From: an uncultured Bacteroidota bacterium | Lineage (GTDB): Bacteria > Bacteroidota > Bacteroidia > Bacteroidales > SZUA-534 | NCBI GenBank assembly: GCA_937899145.1 | Contig: CALBPW010000460.1 | Span: 1 to 8,821 of the forward strand | Direction: 5' to 3' | Length of the DNA stretch: 8,821 bases | Part shown: one piece after another, positions 1 through 6,175 of the stretch | Layout: the number at the start of each line of letters is the position of its first letter | How positions within the stretch are numbered: position 1 is the stretch's first letter | Program-made: the position numbers and the translations under genes | Notes under the pieces: model-generated | What the model saw: the letters and a program-made list of their open reading frames with translations, nothing else | Told to the model about the DNA's origin: nothing | Database searches by the model: none

Positions 1-1
1 C

Positions 2-196
2 AATGATATATTGCCTTGCGCCAAACCTGAAGAAATAACATTTAAATCCAAAGTGGATATTTGGAGAAAATATTGGGATTTAGTATTTCTTGACAAAGAA
101 GGGAAAGGCTGTAGAGTGAATGGAATATCTTTTTGGGGATATTTAGGTTATTTTTATTCTATACTTCGGAGGCTTGTAAAAAATAGAATAATATGA
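2..196 (+). CDS. 3' end of an unrecognised gene of the polysaccharide cluster (partial)
   Basis: The reading frame is open from base 2 to the TGA at 194-196 and runs off the left edge, so only the last 64 residues are seen. The segment is rich in aromatic and basic residues (IWRKYWDLVF, then SFWGYLGYFYSILRRLVKNR at the very end) and could close with an amphipathic or membrane-touching helix. I do not recognise the family. From context it is probably another enzyme of surface glycan assembly, such as a glycosyl-, pyruvyl- or acyltransferase, but that is inference only. Its stop overlaps the start of the next gene by ATGA (193-196), which points to translational coupling in one operon. A TTG at position 11 could be mistaken for a start, but nothing supports starting there since the frame is already open upstream. 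Confidence 0.6.
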   Translation, partial: NDILPCAKPEEITFKSKVDIWRKYWDLVFLDKEGKGCRVNGISFWGYLGYFYSILRRLVKNRII

Positions 197-1425
197 ATAT
201 TGGGATAGTAACATATTGGTATGAGAGAGGTGCGGCGTATGTGTCAAAGCAGTTTGAAGAAGCTTTGAGTGTGCGGCATAGAGTTTTTATTTTTGCTCGC
301 GGTGGAGAGATGCATGCTAAAGGCAACCCTAATTGGGATAATTCAAATGTACATTGGAGTAAACACGAGCCTCGTTATTATAGAACTTACGTAAACAAAA
401 AGGAGTTTGCTAAGTGGATTCATAAAAACTCAATTGAAGCAGTATTGTTTAACGAACAAACGTTTTTTGAGCCCGTTTTGTGGTGTAAAGAACTTGGTGT
501 TAAGAGTATGGCATATATTGATTACTACACAGAGGCAACAATTCCGATGTTTGGCGCTTACGATGCTTTAATATGTAACACAAAAAGACATTGTTCTGCA
601 TTTGATATATTTGATACAGTTTACCATCTTCCTTGGGGAACTGACACGGATTTATATTGTCCTAATGACGATAAAGGGAGTCTTGTGGAAGAAGGGAAAG
701 TTGTTTTTTTTAATTCTGCAGGTATGAGTCCGGAGAGGAAAGGCACAGATACCTTTATTAAAGCTTTAGCGCTTTGTGATTCTGCATCAAATATAAAAGC
801 GTTAATACACTCACAAAAACCGTTAAAAAAATATTTGCCAGATTTGGCTGGTACCATTCAGAATCTACAGGATAAAGGCATATTGGAAATTGTAGAAAAA
901 ACAATTTCGGCACCAGGATTATATACTAAGGCTGATGTGTACGTTTATCCTTCCAGATTAGACGGAATAGGATTGACTGTACCGGAGGCTATTTCTTCTG
1001 GTCTTGCTTGCATTGTGTCTGATAATCCACCTATGAATGAATTCGTGCAGTCGGATTTTGGGAGCTTAATATCTATTGACAGATTATATTCTCGGAGCGA
1101 TGGTTATTATTGGCCGCAATGCAGATGTAATGTGAATAATCTAGCAGAGATAATGATGAACTATTCGAAGAACACTGATAAGGTCCGACAGATGAAAAAG
1201 AATGCACGTAATTATGCTGTGGAAAACCTATCAGCAAGAAAAAATTTTATGAAAATGTCTGATATTGTTGAAGATGTTAGTATCCATAAACCGTCGGATA
1301 TTGTTAAAGATTTAATCTTTGATTACGACAGAAAAGGATTGAAACGGCTTATGCTTTATTATGCTAATTCTGGCATATACAATTTGTTACCATATAAAAT
1401 TAGGTTCGGAAAAATTATAAAATGA
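193..1425 (+). CDS. Glycosyltransferase, GT4-like (GT-B fold)
   Basis: A 410-residue protein, probably a cytoplasmic, retaining-type glycosyltransferase that adds a sugar from a nucleotide-sugar donor to a lipid-linked surface polysaccharide unit. The N-terminal half (about 1-160) starts with a beta strand and a glycine-containing loop (MNIGIVTYWYERGAA). The C-terminal half carries the donor-binding signature of the family: SAGMSPERKGTDTF (175-188, with the R/K pair at 182-183), then YPSRLDGIGLTVPEA (252-266) and a following GLACIVSDNPPM stretch. The usual E-x7-E motif appears as D257-x7-E265, so the first acidic residue is Asp. The start at 193 overlaps the previous stop; no Shine-Dalgarno sits at the proper distance, since GGAGG at 168-172 is 20 nt away. 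The last ~60 residues are basic and not recognisable. Donor and acceptor cannot be told from sequence alone. Confidence 0.85.
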   Translation: MNIGIVTYWYERGAAYVSKQFEEALSVRHRVFIFARGGEMHAKGNPNWDNSNVHWSKHEPRYYRTYVNKKEFAKWIHKNSIEAVLFNEQTFFEPVLWCKELGVKSMAYIDYYTEATIPMFGAYDALICNTKRHCSAFDIFDTVYHLPWGTDTDLYCPNDDKGSLVEEGKVVFFNSAGMSPERKGTDTFIKALALCDSASNIKALIHSQKPLKKYLPDLAGTIQNLQDKGILEIVEKTISAPGLYTKADVYVYPSRLDGIGLTVPEAISSGLACIVSDNPPMNEFVQSDFGSLISIDRLYSRSDGYYWPQCRCNVNNLAEIMMNYSKNTDKVRQMKKNARNYAVENLSARKNFMKMSDIVEDVSIHKPSDIVKDLIFDYDRKGLKRLMLYYANSGIYNLLPYKIRFGKIIK

Positions 1426-1447
1426 CTTTGATTTAAAATATATATTC

Positions 1448-2353
1448 ATGTATGCGCCAATAATACTTTTTGCCTTTAACAGATTGAATCCGCTACAAGC
1501 TTGTGTGGCATCATTGCTAAAAAACACAGAATCTGCTGATAGCGAATTGATTGTGTATGTTGATGGTCCGCGATCTAACAATCCTAACGATAGAGATAAA
1601 GTTGCGTCAGTAAGGGAATTTGTCAAAAGCATAACGGGCTTTAAATCACTTGAAATATATTCCTCGGAAACAAATAAAGGGTTAGGTGCATCAATTATTG
1701 CTGGTGTTTCTGATGTAATAAATCGTTATGGAAGAGCCATTGTTGTTGAAGACGATTTGGTTGCCAGCAGCAATTTTTTAGCATATATGAATGCGGGTCT
1801 CAATAGATATGAAGATAAACAAGAAGTTTTTTCAATTTGTGGGTATAGCAATAAGGTGCGAGTTCCAGAATGTTACGAATATGATTCTTATTTCTGTTCT
1901 CGCAGTAGTTCCTGGGGGTGGGCAACATGGAAAGACAGGTGGAATTCTTGCGATTGGGAATTAGACGATTGGGAATCGGTTAAACGCAGCAAAAAAGCAT
2001 TCAACCATTGGGGAGGAAGCGATTGTTTTGGAATGTTGCAAGATTGGAGAGATAGCCGCAATCAGTCCTGGGCAATAAGGTTTTGCTATAACCAGTTTAT
2101 CAATAATACAGTTTCGTTGTTCCCAATAATTAGCAAAATCGATAATGAGGGGTTCGATGGAAACGGAACAAACTGTACAAGATATAATCGTTTCAAGTTC
2201 GTATTTGACGATAGCGACAACAAATCATTTAATATGCCAGAGTCGGTTGCTGTTAATTCAATGTTGTGGAGAAGTGCGATGAAGTATCACTCAATTTTAA
2301 TCAGGTTATACAGCAAGGTTATGAATATGCTGTACAAATTAAAAGTGATATGA
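1448..2353 (+). CDS. GT-A-type sugar transferase (family 2-like)
   Basis: A 301-residue protein that reads as a nucleotide-sugar-dependent transferase of GT-A fold. It opens with the core strand MYAPIILFAFNR, followed by IVYVDGPR (35-42) and NKGLGASI (76-83). The metal-binding acidic motif is VVEDDL with EDD at 101-103, standing in for the DxD. A Trp-rich block SSWGWATWKDRW (154-165) is typical of a group of Bacteroidales polysaccharide sugar transferases, and LFPIISKIDNEGFDGNGTNC near 218-237 also fits that group. It begins 22 nt after the previous gene in an AT-rich gap with no Shine-Dalgarno, as expected in Bacteroidetes. Its TGA overlaps by ATGA an ATG at 2350 that once began a further glycosyltransferase, now a remnant. 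The substrate is unknown. The C-terminal 30 residues are hydrophobic/basic and may touch the membrane. Confidence 0.82.
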   Translation: MYAPIILFAFNRLNPLQACVASLLKNTESADSELIVYVDGPRSNNPNDRDKVASVREFVKSITGFKSLEIYSSETNKGLGASIIAGVSDVINRYGRAIVVEDDLVASSNFLAYMNAGLNRYEDKQEVFSICGYSNKVRVPECYEYDSYFCSRSSSWGWATWKDRWNSCDWELDDWESVKRSKKAFNHWGGSDCFGMLQDWRDSRNQSWAIRFCYNQFINNTVSLFPIISKIDNEGFDGNGTNCTRYNRFKFVFDDSDNKSFNMPESVAVNSMLWRSAMKYHSILIRLYSKVMNMLYKLKVI

Positions 2354-2461
2354 ACGAAAAATTGCCCGCACATTCTCTTCATCACCCCCTTTCTCCCGCC
2401 AGTCCACGGCTCTGCCATGGTGAGCCAGCAAATCAAAGATAGCGAACTAATCATTTTATAA
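2350..2461 (+). pseudogene. Truncated, frameshifted start of a GT4 glycosyltransferase
   Basis: Translated from 2372 this stretch reads ILFITPFLPPVHGSAMVSQQ and then IKDSELI before running into TAA at 2459-2461. It is clearly homologous to residues 8-34 (ILFIAPLPPPIHGSAIVSQQ, IKDSKLI) of the intact glycosyltransferase at 4125. By eye, DNA from 2385 to 2443 matches 4159-4217 at 54 of 59 positions without gaps, including 24 identical bases. The natural start would be the ATG at 2350, overlapping the stop of the upstream gene by ATGA, but it lies 22 nt from the conserved Ile codon instead of a multiple of three, so the remnant is also frameshifted. After about 2449 all similarity ends. This is what is left of a third transferase of the original operon after replacement or insertion. 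Confidence 0.85.
2420..2443 (+). repeat. Direct repeat, left copy (24 bp, exact)
   Basis: Identical to 4194-4217. It encodes VSQQIKDS of the conserved N-terminus of a GT4 glycosyltransferase in both places. The two copies lie in direct orientation 1774 bp apart and bracket the AAA-ATPase gene. The longer imperfect similarity extends back to about 2370. Because it is coding homology with diverged flanks, it is not a simple target-site duplication. Confidence 0.9.
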
Positions 2462-2498
2462 AATCACTCACAAAAGCTGTCTAAAACATTGTATTGAC

Positions 2499-2506
2499 TA
2501 TTTTTG
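2499..2506 (+). promoter_or_regulatory. Possible Bacteroidetes -7 promoter box (TATTTTTG)
   Basis: TATTTTTG matches the Bacteroides consensus TAnnTTTG and ends 32 nt before the ATG at 2539, in the intergenic stretch between the glycosyltransferase remnant and the ATPase gene. I see no good -33 TTTG at the usual distance, so the match is partial. If real, it gives the ATPase gene its own transcription start near 2512-2515 and rules out the TTG start at 2494. Confidence 0.35.
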
Positions 2507-2538
2507 TAAAATCGTGCTTACCATATACGCAATATACT

Positions 2539-4098
2539 ATGAGCGAATTTATTGATTACGGGAATTGGGATTTTCAAAGCGTTAGAAAGAGCAATTTTGT
2601 CGACAAATCGGGCTTGCTGAACGTGCTGAACAAAAATATCGACTCTGAAAACCGATTTATCTGCGTGTCGCGCCCACGGCGGTTTGGCAAGTCAGTAGCT
2701 GCCAAAATGGCCTATGCCTACTACGACCGCTCGTCCGACTCACGCCAACTATTCAGCGGTCTCGAAATCACACAATCGCCCGATTTCGAGCAACATTTGA
2801 ACAAATACCCAACCATTTATATCGATTGGAATCGCTTTGCCGAAATTGACAAGTACGAGCGTCTGCGGGTAGCGCAGCAACGGCTGTGCGCCGATTTGAA
2901 AGAGTCGTATCCGTTTCTGCAGGAACAACAATTTTTCAGTAATGCCCTTGTCGAAATCAACAAAAAGACTAACGACCGCTTCATTCTGATAATCGATGAA
3001 TGGGATATGCTCATTCGTGATGTCGAGAAGGATGTGCAAGATGAGTATGTCAATTTTCTACGATCAATGTTTAAGTCGAACTCTGCGGGAAAAACATTCC
3101 TGTTGGTTTATATGACAGGCATTCTGCCGATTATAAAAACCGAAACACAATCGGCACTGAACAATTTCACAGAGTATAGCGTAATCGACCCTGGCGTAAC
3201 AGCCCAATATTATGGCTTTACAAAGCAAGAGGTTGAGCAGCTTTGCGTAGAGAACAATATGAACTTAGACCTGATGACCCACGCCTACGACGGCTATATC
3301 ATTGGCGACCAAAAATCGATGTTCAATCCCAATTCGGTTATGATGTCGATCTTGAAACGAAATTACATAAGCTATTGGTCGAAAACAGCATCGTTCACAG
3401 CCATAGAGCATTACATTCATATCGATGCCGACAATGTCCGCACCCGAATCATTGAGATGATGAATGGCGAGGCCGTTCCTGTTGAGGTTACAAGTTTTCG
3501 CAACGATATGAAAAACGTTGAAAACTGCGATGATGTACTGACATTGTTGGTTCATTTAGGATATTTATCGTATAACCCTGAAACACAGCGTGTAATGATA
3601 CCAAATACAGAGGTTGAAGGCGAGTTTAAAAACACAGTCAGATTTGCAGATTGGAAAGAAGTGTCGCAGGCAGTGGGCCGTTCGTTCGACCTTATCAACG
3701 ACACCATAGAGCTGAAAGCCGCCAAGATAGCGGCAGCGTTCGACGAGTTTCGACCCGAATCATCGTCAATTTTGAAAATCAACGATGAGAACTCGATGGC
3801 TTGCGCAATCAACCTTGCCTATTACGCCGCACGCGCCTACTACAAGATTTACCGCGAGATGCCCGCTGGTCGAGGCTTTGCCGATATGGTGTTTGTTCCG
3901 TTGCCACGTTCGCCGCGCCCGGCCGTTGTTGTCGAACTCAAATATAACAAATCGACCGAAAGCGCTATCGACCAAATCCACCGCAAAAATTACCCCACAT
4001 GCCTGCAAAGGTTTTCGAATAAAATCATTTTGGTAGGTATCAACTATAATAAAGCTGAATGCAGGCACGAGGTTGAATTGGAAGTTGTTGAGAGATAG
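2539..4098 (+). CDS. AAA-ATPase-like protein with C-terminal PD-(D/E)XK nuclease domain
   Basis: A 519-residue protein of the AAA-ATPase_like plus PDDEXK_9 (DUF1703) architecture, very abundant in Bacteroidales and other gut anaerobes. Function is generally unknown; a role on nucleic acids or mobile DNA is often supposed. The N-terminus has the family motif YGNWDFQSVRKSNFVDKSG; the P-loop RPRRFGKS is at 45-52 and Walker B FILIIDEWD at 148-156. The C-terminal nuclease-like motif keeps D449 (GFADMVF), E466 and K468 (VVVELKY), with Q479 in a following helix (AIDQIHRKNYP), so catalytic residues look intact. I chose ATG 2539 over an in-frame TTG at 2494 because the family motif begins right after it and a promoter-like box lies between the two. 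It interrupts a glycan operon, sits behind a truncated glycosyltransferase start, and is richer in G+C than the genes before it, so it is probably an acquired cassette. Confidence 0.88.
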   Translation: MSEFIDYGNWDFQSVRKSNFVDKSGLLNVLNKNIDSENRFICVSRPRRFGKSVAAKMAYAYYDRSSDSRQLFSGLEITQSPDFEQHLNKYPTIYIDWNRFAEIDKYERLRVAQQRLCADLKESYPFLQEQQFFSNALVEINKKTNDRFILIIDEWDMLIRDVEKDVQDEYVNFLRSMFKSNSAGKTFLLVYMTGILPIIKTETQSALNNFTEYSVIDPGVTAQYYGFTKQEVEQLCVENNMNLDLMTHAYDGYIIGDQKSMFNPNSVMMSILKRNYISYWSKTASFTAIEHYIHIDADNVRTRIIEMMNGEAVPVEVTSFRNDMKNVENCDDVLTLLVHLGYLSYNPETQRVMIPNTEVEGEFKNTVRFADWKEVSQAVGRSFDLINDTIELKAAKIAAAFDEFRPESSSILKINDENSMACAINLAYYAARAYYKIYREMPAGRGFADMVFVPLPRSPRPAVVVELKYNKSTESAIDQIHRKNYPTCLQRFSNKIILVGINYNKAECRHEVELEVVER

Positions 4099-4124
4099 TA
4101 GTTTCAAGCGTTTTCCAATTTAGA

Positions 4125-5198
4125 ATGAAAAAACACATTCCACGCATCCTTTTCATAGCCCCCCTTCCCCCGCCAATCCACGGCTCAGCCATAGTGAGCC
4201 AGCAAATCAAAGATAGCAAGTTGATTGGCGATTCGTTCCGTTGCGATTGGGTAAACCTTTCCACATCGCGCAGTATGGGCGAAATAGGGCGGCGGAATCC
4301 GATAAAAATATTGCGGTTTCTATCATCGCTATTCGGCACGTTTTGGAAACTGCTCATTCACCGCTATGCCCTTTGCTATTTGGCTATAACCTGTCATGGA
4401 GGCGGATTTCTGAAGGATGCGCCGTTTGTGTTGCTATGCAAATTGTTCCGCCGAAAGATTGTCATACATCAGCACAACAAAGGAATGTCAGCTTATATGG
4501 AAAGGCGGCCGTACTGTTGGCTGTTGCCATTGGTTTACCGCAATGCAAAAGTGATTCTGCTATCATGGTATCTCTATCCCGATATTGAACGAGTTGTAAA
4601 AAAAAAGCAAGTGATAATTTGTCCTAATGGCATTCCGCAGACCAACTCGGAGACTATTGTCCGGAACAATGAAGTTCCGCATCTGTTGTTTCTGTCGAAT
4701 CTGATAATCACAAAAGGCGTGTGTGTGCTGCTTGATGCATGCAAAATCTTGAAAGATAAAGGAGTTGGGTTCGTTTGTGATTTTGTGGGAGGGGAAACAG
4801 CGGAAATTGATAGCGATATGTTCAACACTGATGTTAACCATCGTGGTTTGGGCAATTGTGTCATTTACAATGGTCGCAAGTACGGTTCGGACAAAGAGCG
4901 TTTTTTCAAGGATGCCGATATTTTTGTTTTCCCTACATATTATCACAACGAATGTTTCCCATTGGTGTTGCTCGAAGCCATGCAATACCAGCTGCCGATA
5001 GTAACCACCAACGAGGGCGGCATACCCGATGTGGTTCAAGATGGTGTGAACGGCATAATCTGCGAGCGTCAGAATGCCGAGTCGTTAGCCGCAGCCATTG
5101 AGAGACTGTTGCTTAACCCTACTCTGCGCCGCCAAATGGGCAATGCGGGGTATGAGATTTTCAGGCAGAAATTCACAGTCGGAGCGCGGATAAGTTAA
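4125..5198 (+). CDS. GT4 glycosyltransferase, 3' end lost at the junction
   Basis: A GT-B-fold glycosyltransferase of family GT4, most likely extending a surface polysaccharide unit in the cytoplasm. The N-terminal loop ILFIAPLPPPIHGSAIVSQQ (8-27) is the acceptor-side glycine loop. A hydrophobic, basic patch around 60-115 could bind the membrane. The donor side has LLFLSNLIITKGVCVLLDAC (187-206), then NECFPLVLLEAM with the E276-x7-E284 pair and NEGGIPDVVQDGVNGII (296-312). The reading frame stays native to about A354 (QKFTVGA); the last residues RIS and the stop at 5196-5198 come from the antisense of topB, so the true protein should be some 10-30 residues longer. The start is ATG 4125, 26 nt after the ATPase gene, without a Shine-Dalgarno. 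A near-identical copy of its first ~100 bp is left at 2350-2450. Confidence 0.85.
   Translation: MKKHIPRILFIAPLPPPIHGSAIVSQQIKDSKLIGDSFRCDWVNLSTSRSMGEIGRRNPIKILRFLSSLFGTFWKLLIHRYALCYLAITCHGGGFLKDAPFVLLCKLFRRKIVIHQHNKGMSAYMERRPYCWLLPLVYRNAKVILLSWYLYPDIERVVKKKQVIICPNGIPQTNSETIVRNNEVPHLLFLSNLIITKGVCVLLDACKILKDKGVGFVCDFVGGETAEIDSDMFNTDVNHRGLGNCVIYNGRKYGSDKERFFKDADIFVFPTYYHNECFPLVLLEAMQYQLPIVTTNEGGIPDVVQDGVNGIICERQNAESLAAAIERLLLNPTLRRQMGNAGYEIFRQKFTVGARIS
4194..4217 (+). repeat. Direct repeat, right copy (24 bp, exact)
   Basis: Inside the 5' end of the intact GT4 gene (codons for residues 24-31) and identical to 2420-2443. Around it the match falls to about 92% on the upstream side and vanishes within a few bases on the downstream side, so the shared block stops sharply after the codons for KDS. 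Confidence 0.9.
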
Positions 5199-6158
5199 AA
5201 TTCCCTGCTCATAGAGTTTTTGACAAATTTCCAAAGTTTTAGCCGGAGAGATGTCATATTTTTTAGATACAATCATCTGTAATTTCGGAAGTGAATAGCC
5301 GACGGGAGGCTTTGAAGACTGCTTTTTACTCTCGTATTTTGTAATTGTTGCGGATTTTCCTGTTAATTTGTTTGCGAGAGTTTCTGCAACAGCTTTATCG
5401 ACAAGCCTTTTTTCTTCGTCAAGACCGTTCTGCTCATCTTTAGGCTTCCATACGGTTTTGAACGTTCCGCTTTTCACGTCAATATCAGCTTGAATAACCC
5501 AAAAAGGCTTTGAAGTAAACGAGTTAATTTCTTCATCACGCCTTACAACAAGGGCAGTAACAGGAGTTTTAACTCTGCCAATTTTAAGAGGTTTACCGCT
5601 GTAGCCGTTTATCTCAGCTAATTTTGTATAAAGTCGAGTTAAGTTTATTCCGTGCAAATAGTCTGCACGACTACGGGCAACAGCAGCATCATGGTCGCCC
5701 TGAAAATCAGAATTAGGTCTGAGATTATCGAGAGCTTTTCTGACGGCTTCGGAATTTGTGTCATTGATAAGAATACGCATAACTGTACCAGTATATTTGC
5801 AGTATTCTAAAATCTCATCAATTACTAATTGTCCCTCTCTGTCGCAATCTCCGGCATGGACAACAACATCAGCCTGCTTCAATAATTTTTGGATATTTTC
5901 GAGTAATTCCTTGCAACCTTTATCCTTTTTAGGAAGCATTTTCCAAACATCTGGAATAAACGGCAAATATTCTTTGTTCCAACTTTTGTATTTTATGTCG
6001 TAAACTTCGGGCATAGCCTGCTCGAGCAGATGACCAGCCGCCCAAGCTACAATATCATCGTCGGCTTTTATAAAGAGTTTGTTATTTTCTTGCGGCTTTG
6101 ATAAAACAGCGGCTATAGAGCGTGCAAGACTTGGCTTTTCAGCAATAAATAAGCGCAT
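5085..6158 (-). CDS. topB: DNA topoisomerase III, C-terminal half lost at the junction
   Basis: Type IA topoisomerase that cuts and passes single strands; copies on conjugative elements probably help replication or resolution of the transferred DNA. From ATG 6158 the reading frame has 357 codons, of which about 1-333 are genuine. The Toprim domain shows E7 (LFIAEKPSLARSIA) and the acidic motif D104-C-D106-R-E108-G. KIGRVKTPVTALVVRRDEEI matches the conserved central region, and the catalytic tyrosine is Y323 in LTYPRSDCEFLPE. The family is usually about 650 residues, so everything after the active site is missing and the last ~24 residues are antisense of the GT4 gene. I chose 6158 over an ATG at 6188 because AGAAAGGAG lies 8 nt ahead of it and the protein then begins with the conserved MRLFIAEKPS. 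It follows trbI by 17 nt, so it belongs to the transfer operon. Confidence 0.88.
   Translation of the reverse strand: MRLFIAEKPSLARSIAAVLSKPQENNKLFIKADDDIVAWAAGHLLEQAMPEVYDIKYKSWNKEYLPFIPDVWKMLPKKDKGCKELLENIQKLLKQADVVVHAGDCDREGQLVIDEILEYCKYTGTVMRILINDTNSEAVRKALDNLRPNSDFQGDHDAAVARSRADYLHGINLTRLYTKLAEINGYSGKPLKIGRVKTPVTALVVRRDEEINSFTSKPFWVIQADIDVKSGTFKTVWKPKDEQNGLDEEKRLVDKAVAETLANKLTGKSATITKYESKKQSSKPPVGYSLPKLQMIVSKKYDISPAKTLEICQKLYEQGILTYPRSDCEFLPENLIPRIAHLAAQSRVKQQSLNGCG
5160..5187. other. Junction between two unrelated sequences (probable assembly chimera)
   Basis: On the + strand this stretch reads as the native end region of the GT4 protein (FRQKFTVGA, to about 5186). On the - strand it reads as the native continuation of topoisomerase III after its catalytic tyrosine (SDCEFLPE, to about 5160). 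Left of it the - strand frame continues into meaningless antisense (IPRIAHLAAQ and on to a stop at 5085). Right of it the + strand frame meets a stop at 5196. Both genes are therefore broken within the same ~27 bases, which both parents appear to share. Strand bias, base composition and ribosome-binding-site use all change here. A misjoin at a shared short word is more likely than a real recombination. Confidence 0.75.
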
Positions 6159-6166
6159 ATTTTTAT

Positions 6167-6175
6167 CTCCTTTCT
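6167..6175 (-). promoter_or_regulatory. Strong ribosome binding site of topB (AGAAAGGAG)
   Basis: On the - strand AGAAAGGAG precedes ATG 6158 with an 8-nt spacer. It fixes the start of topB at 6158 and rules out the 10-residue extension from 6188. It directly abuts the trbI stop codon. Such a clear site is absent before every gene in the left half of the window. Confidence 0.75.

Noticed and set aside
168..172. GGAGG as Shine-Dalgarno for the gene at 193
   Set aside because: It is 20 nt from the ATG, too far to act, and lies in the coding part of the previous gene.
2350..2461. A small intact gene starting at ATG 2350
   Set aside because: The frame from 2350 reads as a shifted version of a conserved glycosyltransferase start. 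The recognisable protein lies in another frame, so this is decay, not a small gene.
2453..2464. Perfect 12-bp palindrome ATTTTATAAAAT as operator or terminator
   Set aside because: It contains only A and T, has no loop or following T-run, and partly overlaps the remnant's stop. Such palindromes are expected by chance in AT-rich spacers.
2494..2538. TTG start giving a 15-residue N-terminal extension of the AAA-ATPase protein
   Set aside because: The extension (MTIFVKSCLPYTQYT) does not resemble the family, no ribosome site precedes it, and the possible promoter box lies inside it. ATG 2539 fits the family start.
4563..5039. 158-residue frame on the - strand, opposite the GT4 gene
   Set aside because: It is the antisense shadow of a strongly conserved glycosyltransferase, with no family motif or ribosome site. 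Other frames opposite the ATPase, topB and trbG genes were dropped for the same reason.
5085..5198. A real integration of a conjugative element into the GT4 gene
   Set aside because: There is no integrase, attachment site, terminal repeat or target duplication. The break lies inside topB rather than at an element end. Both genes are damaged on the same shared bases, so a misjoin explains more.
2494..5198. ATPase-nuclease plus glycosyltransferase as a new defence system
   Set aside because: The family of the ATPase is widespread and its pairing with this glycosyltransferase is explained by a rearranged polysaccharide operon. Nothing in the sequence links the two functions.
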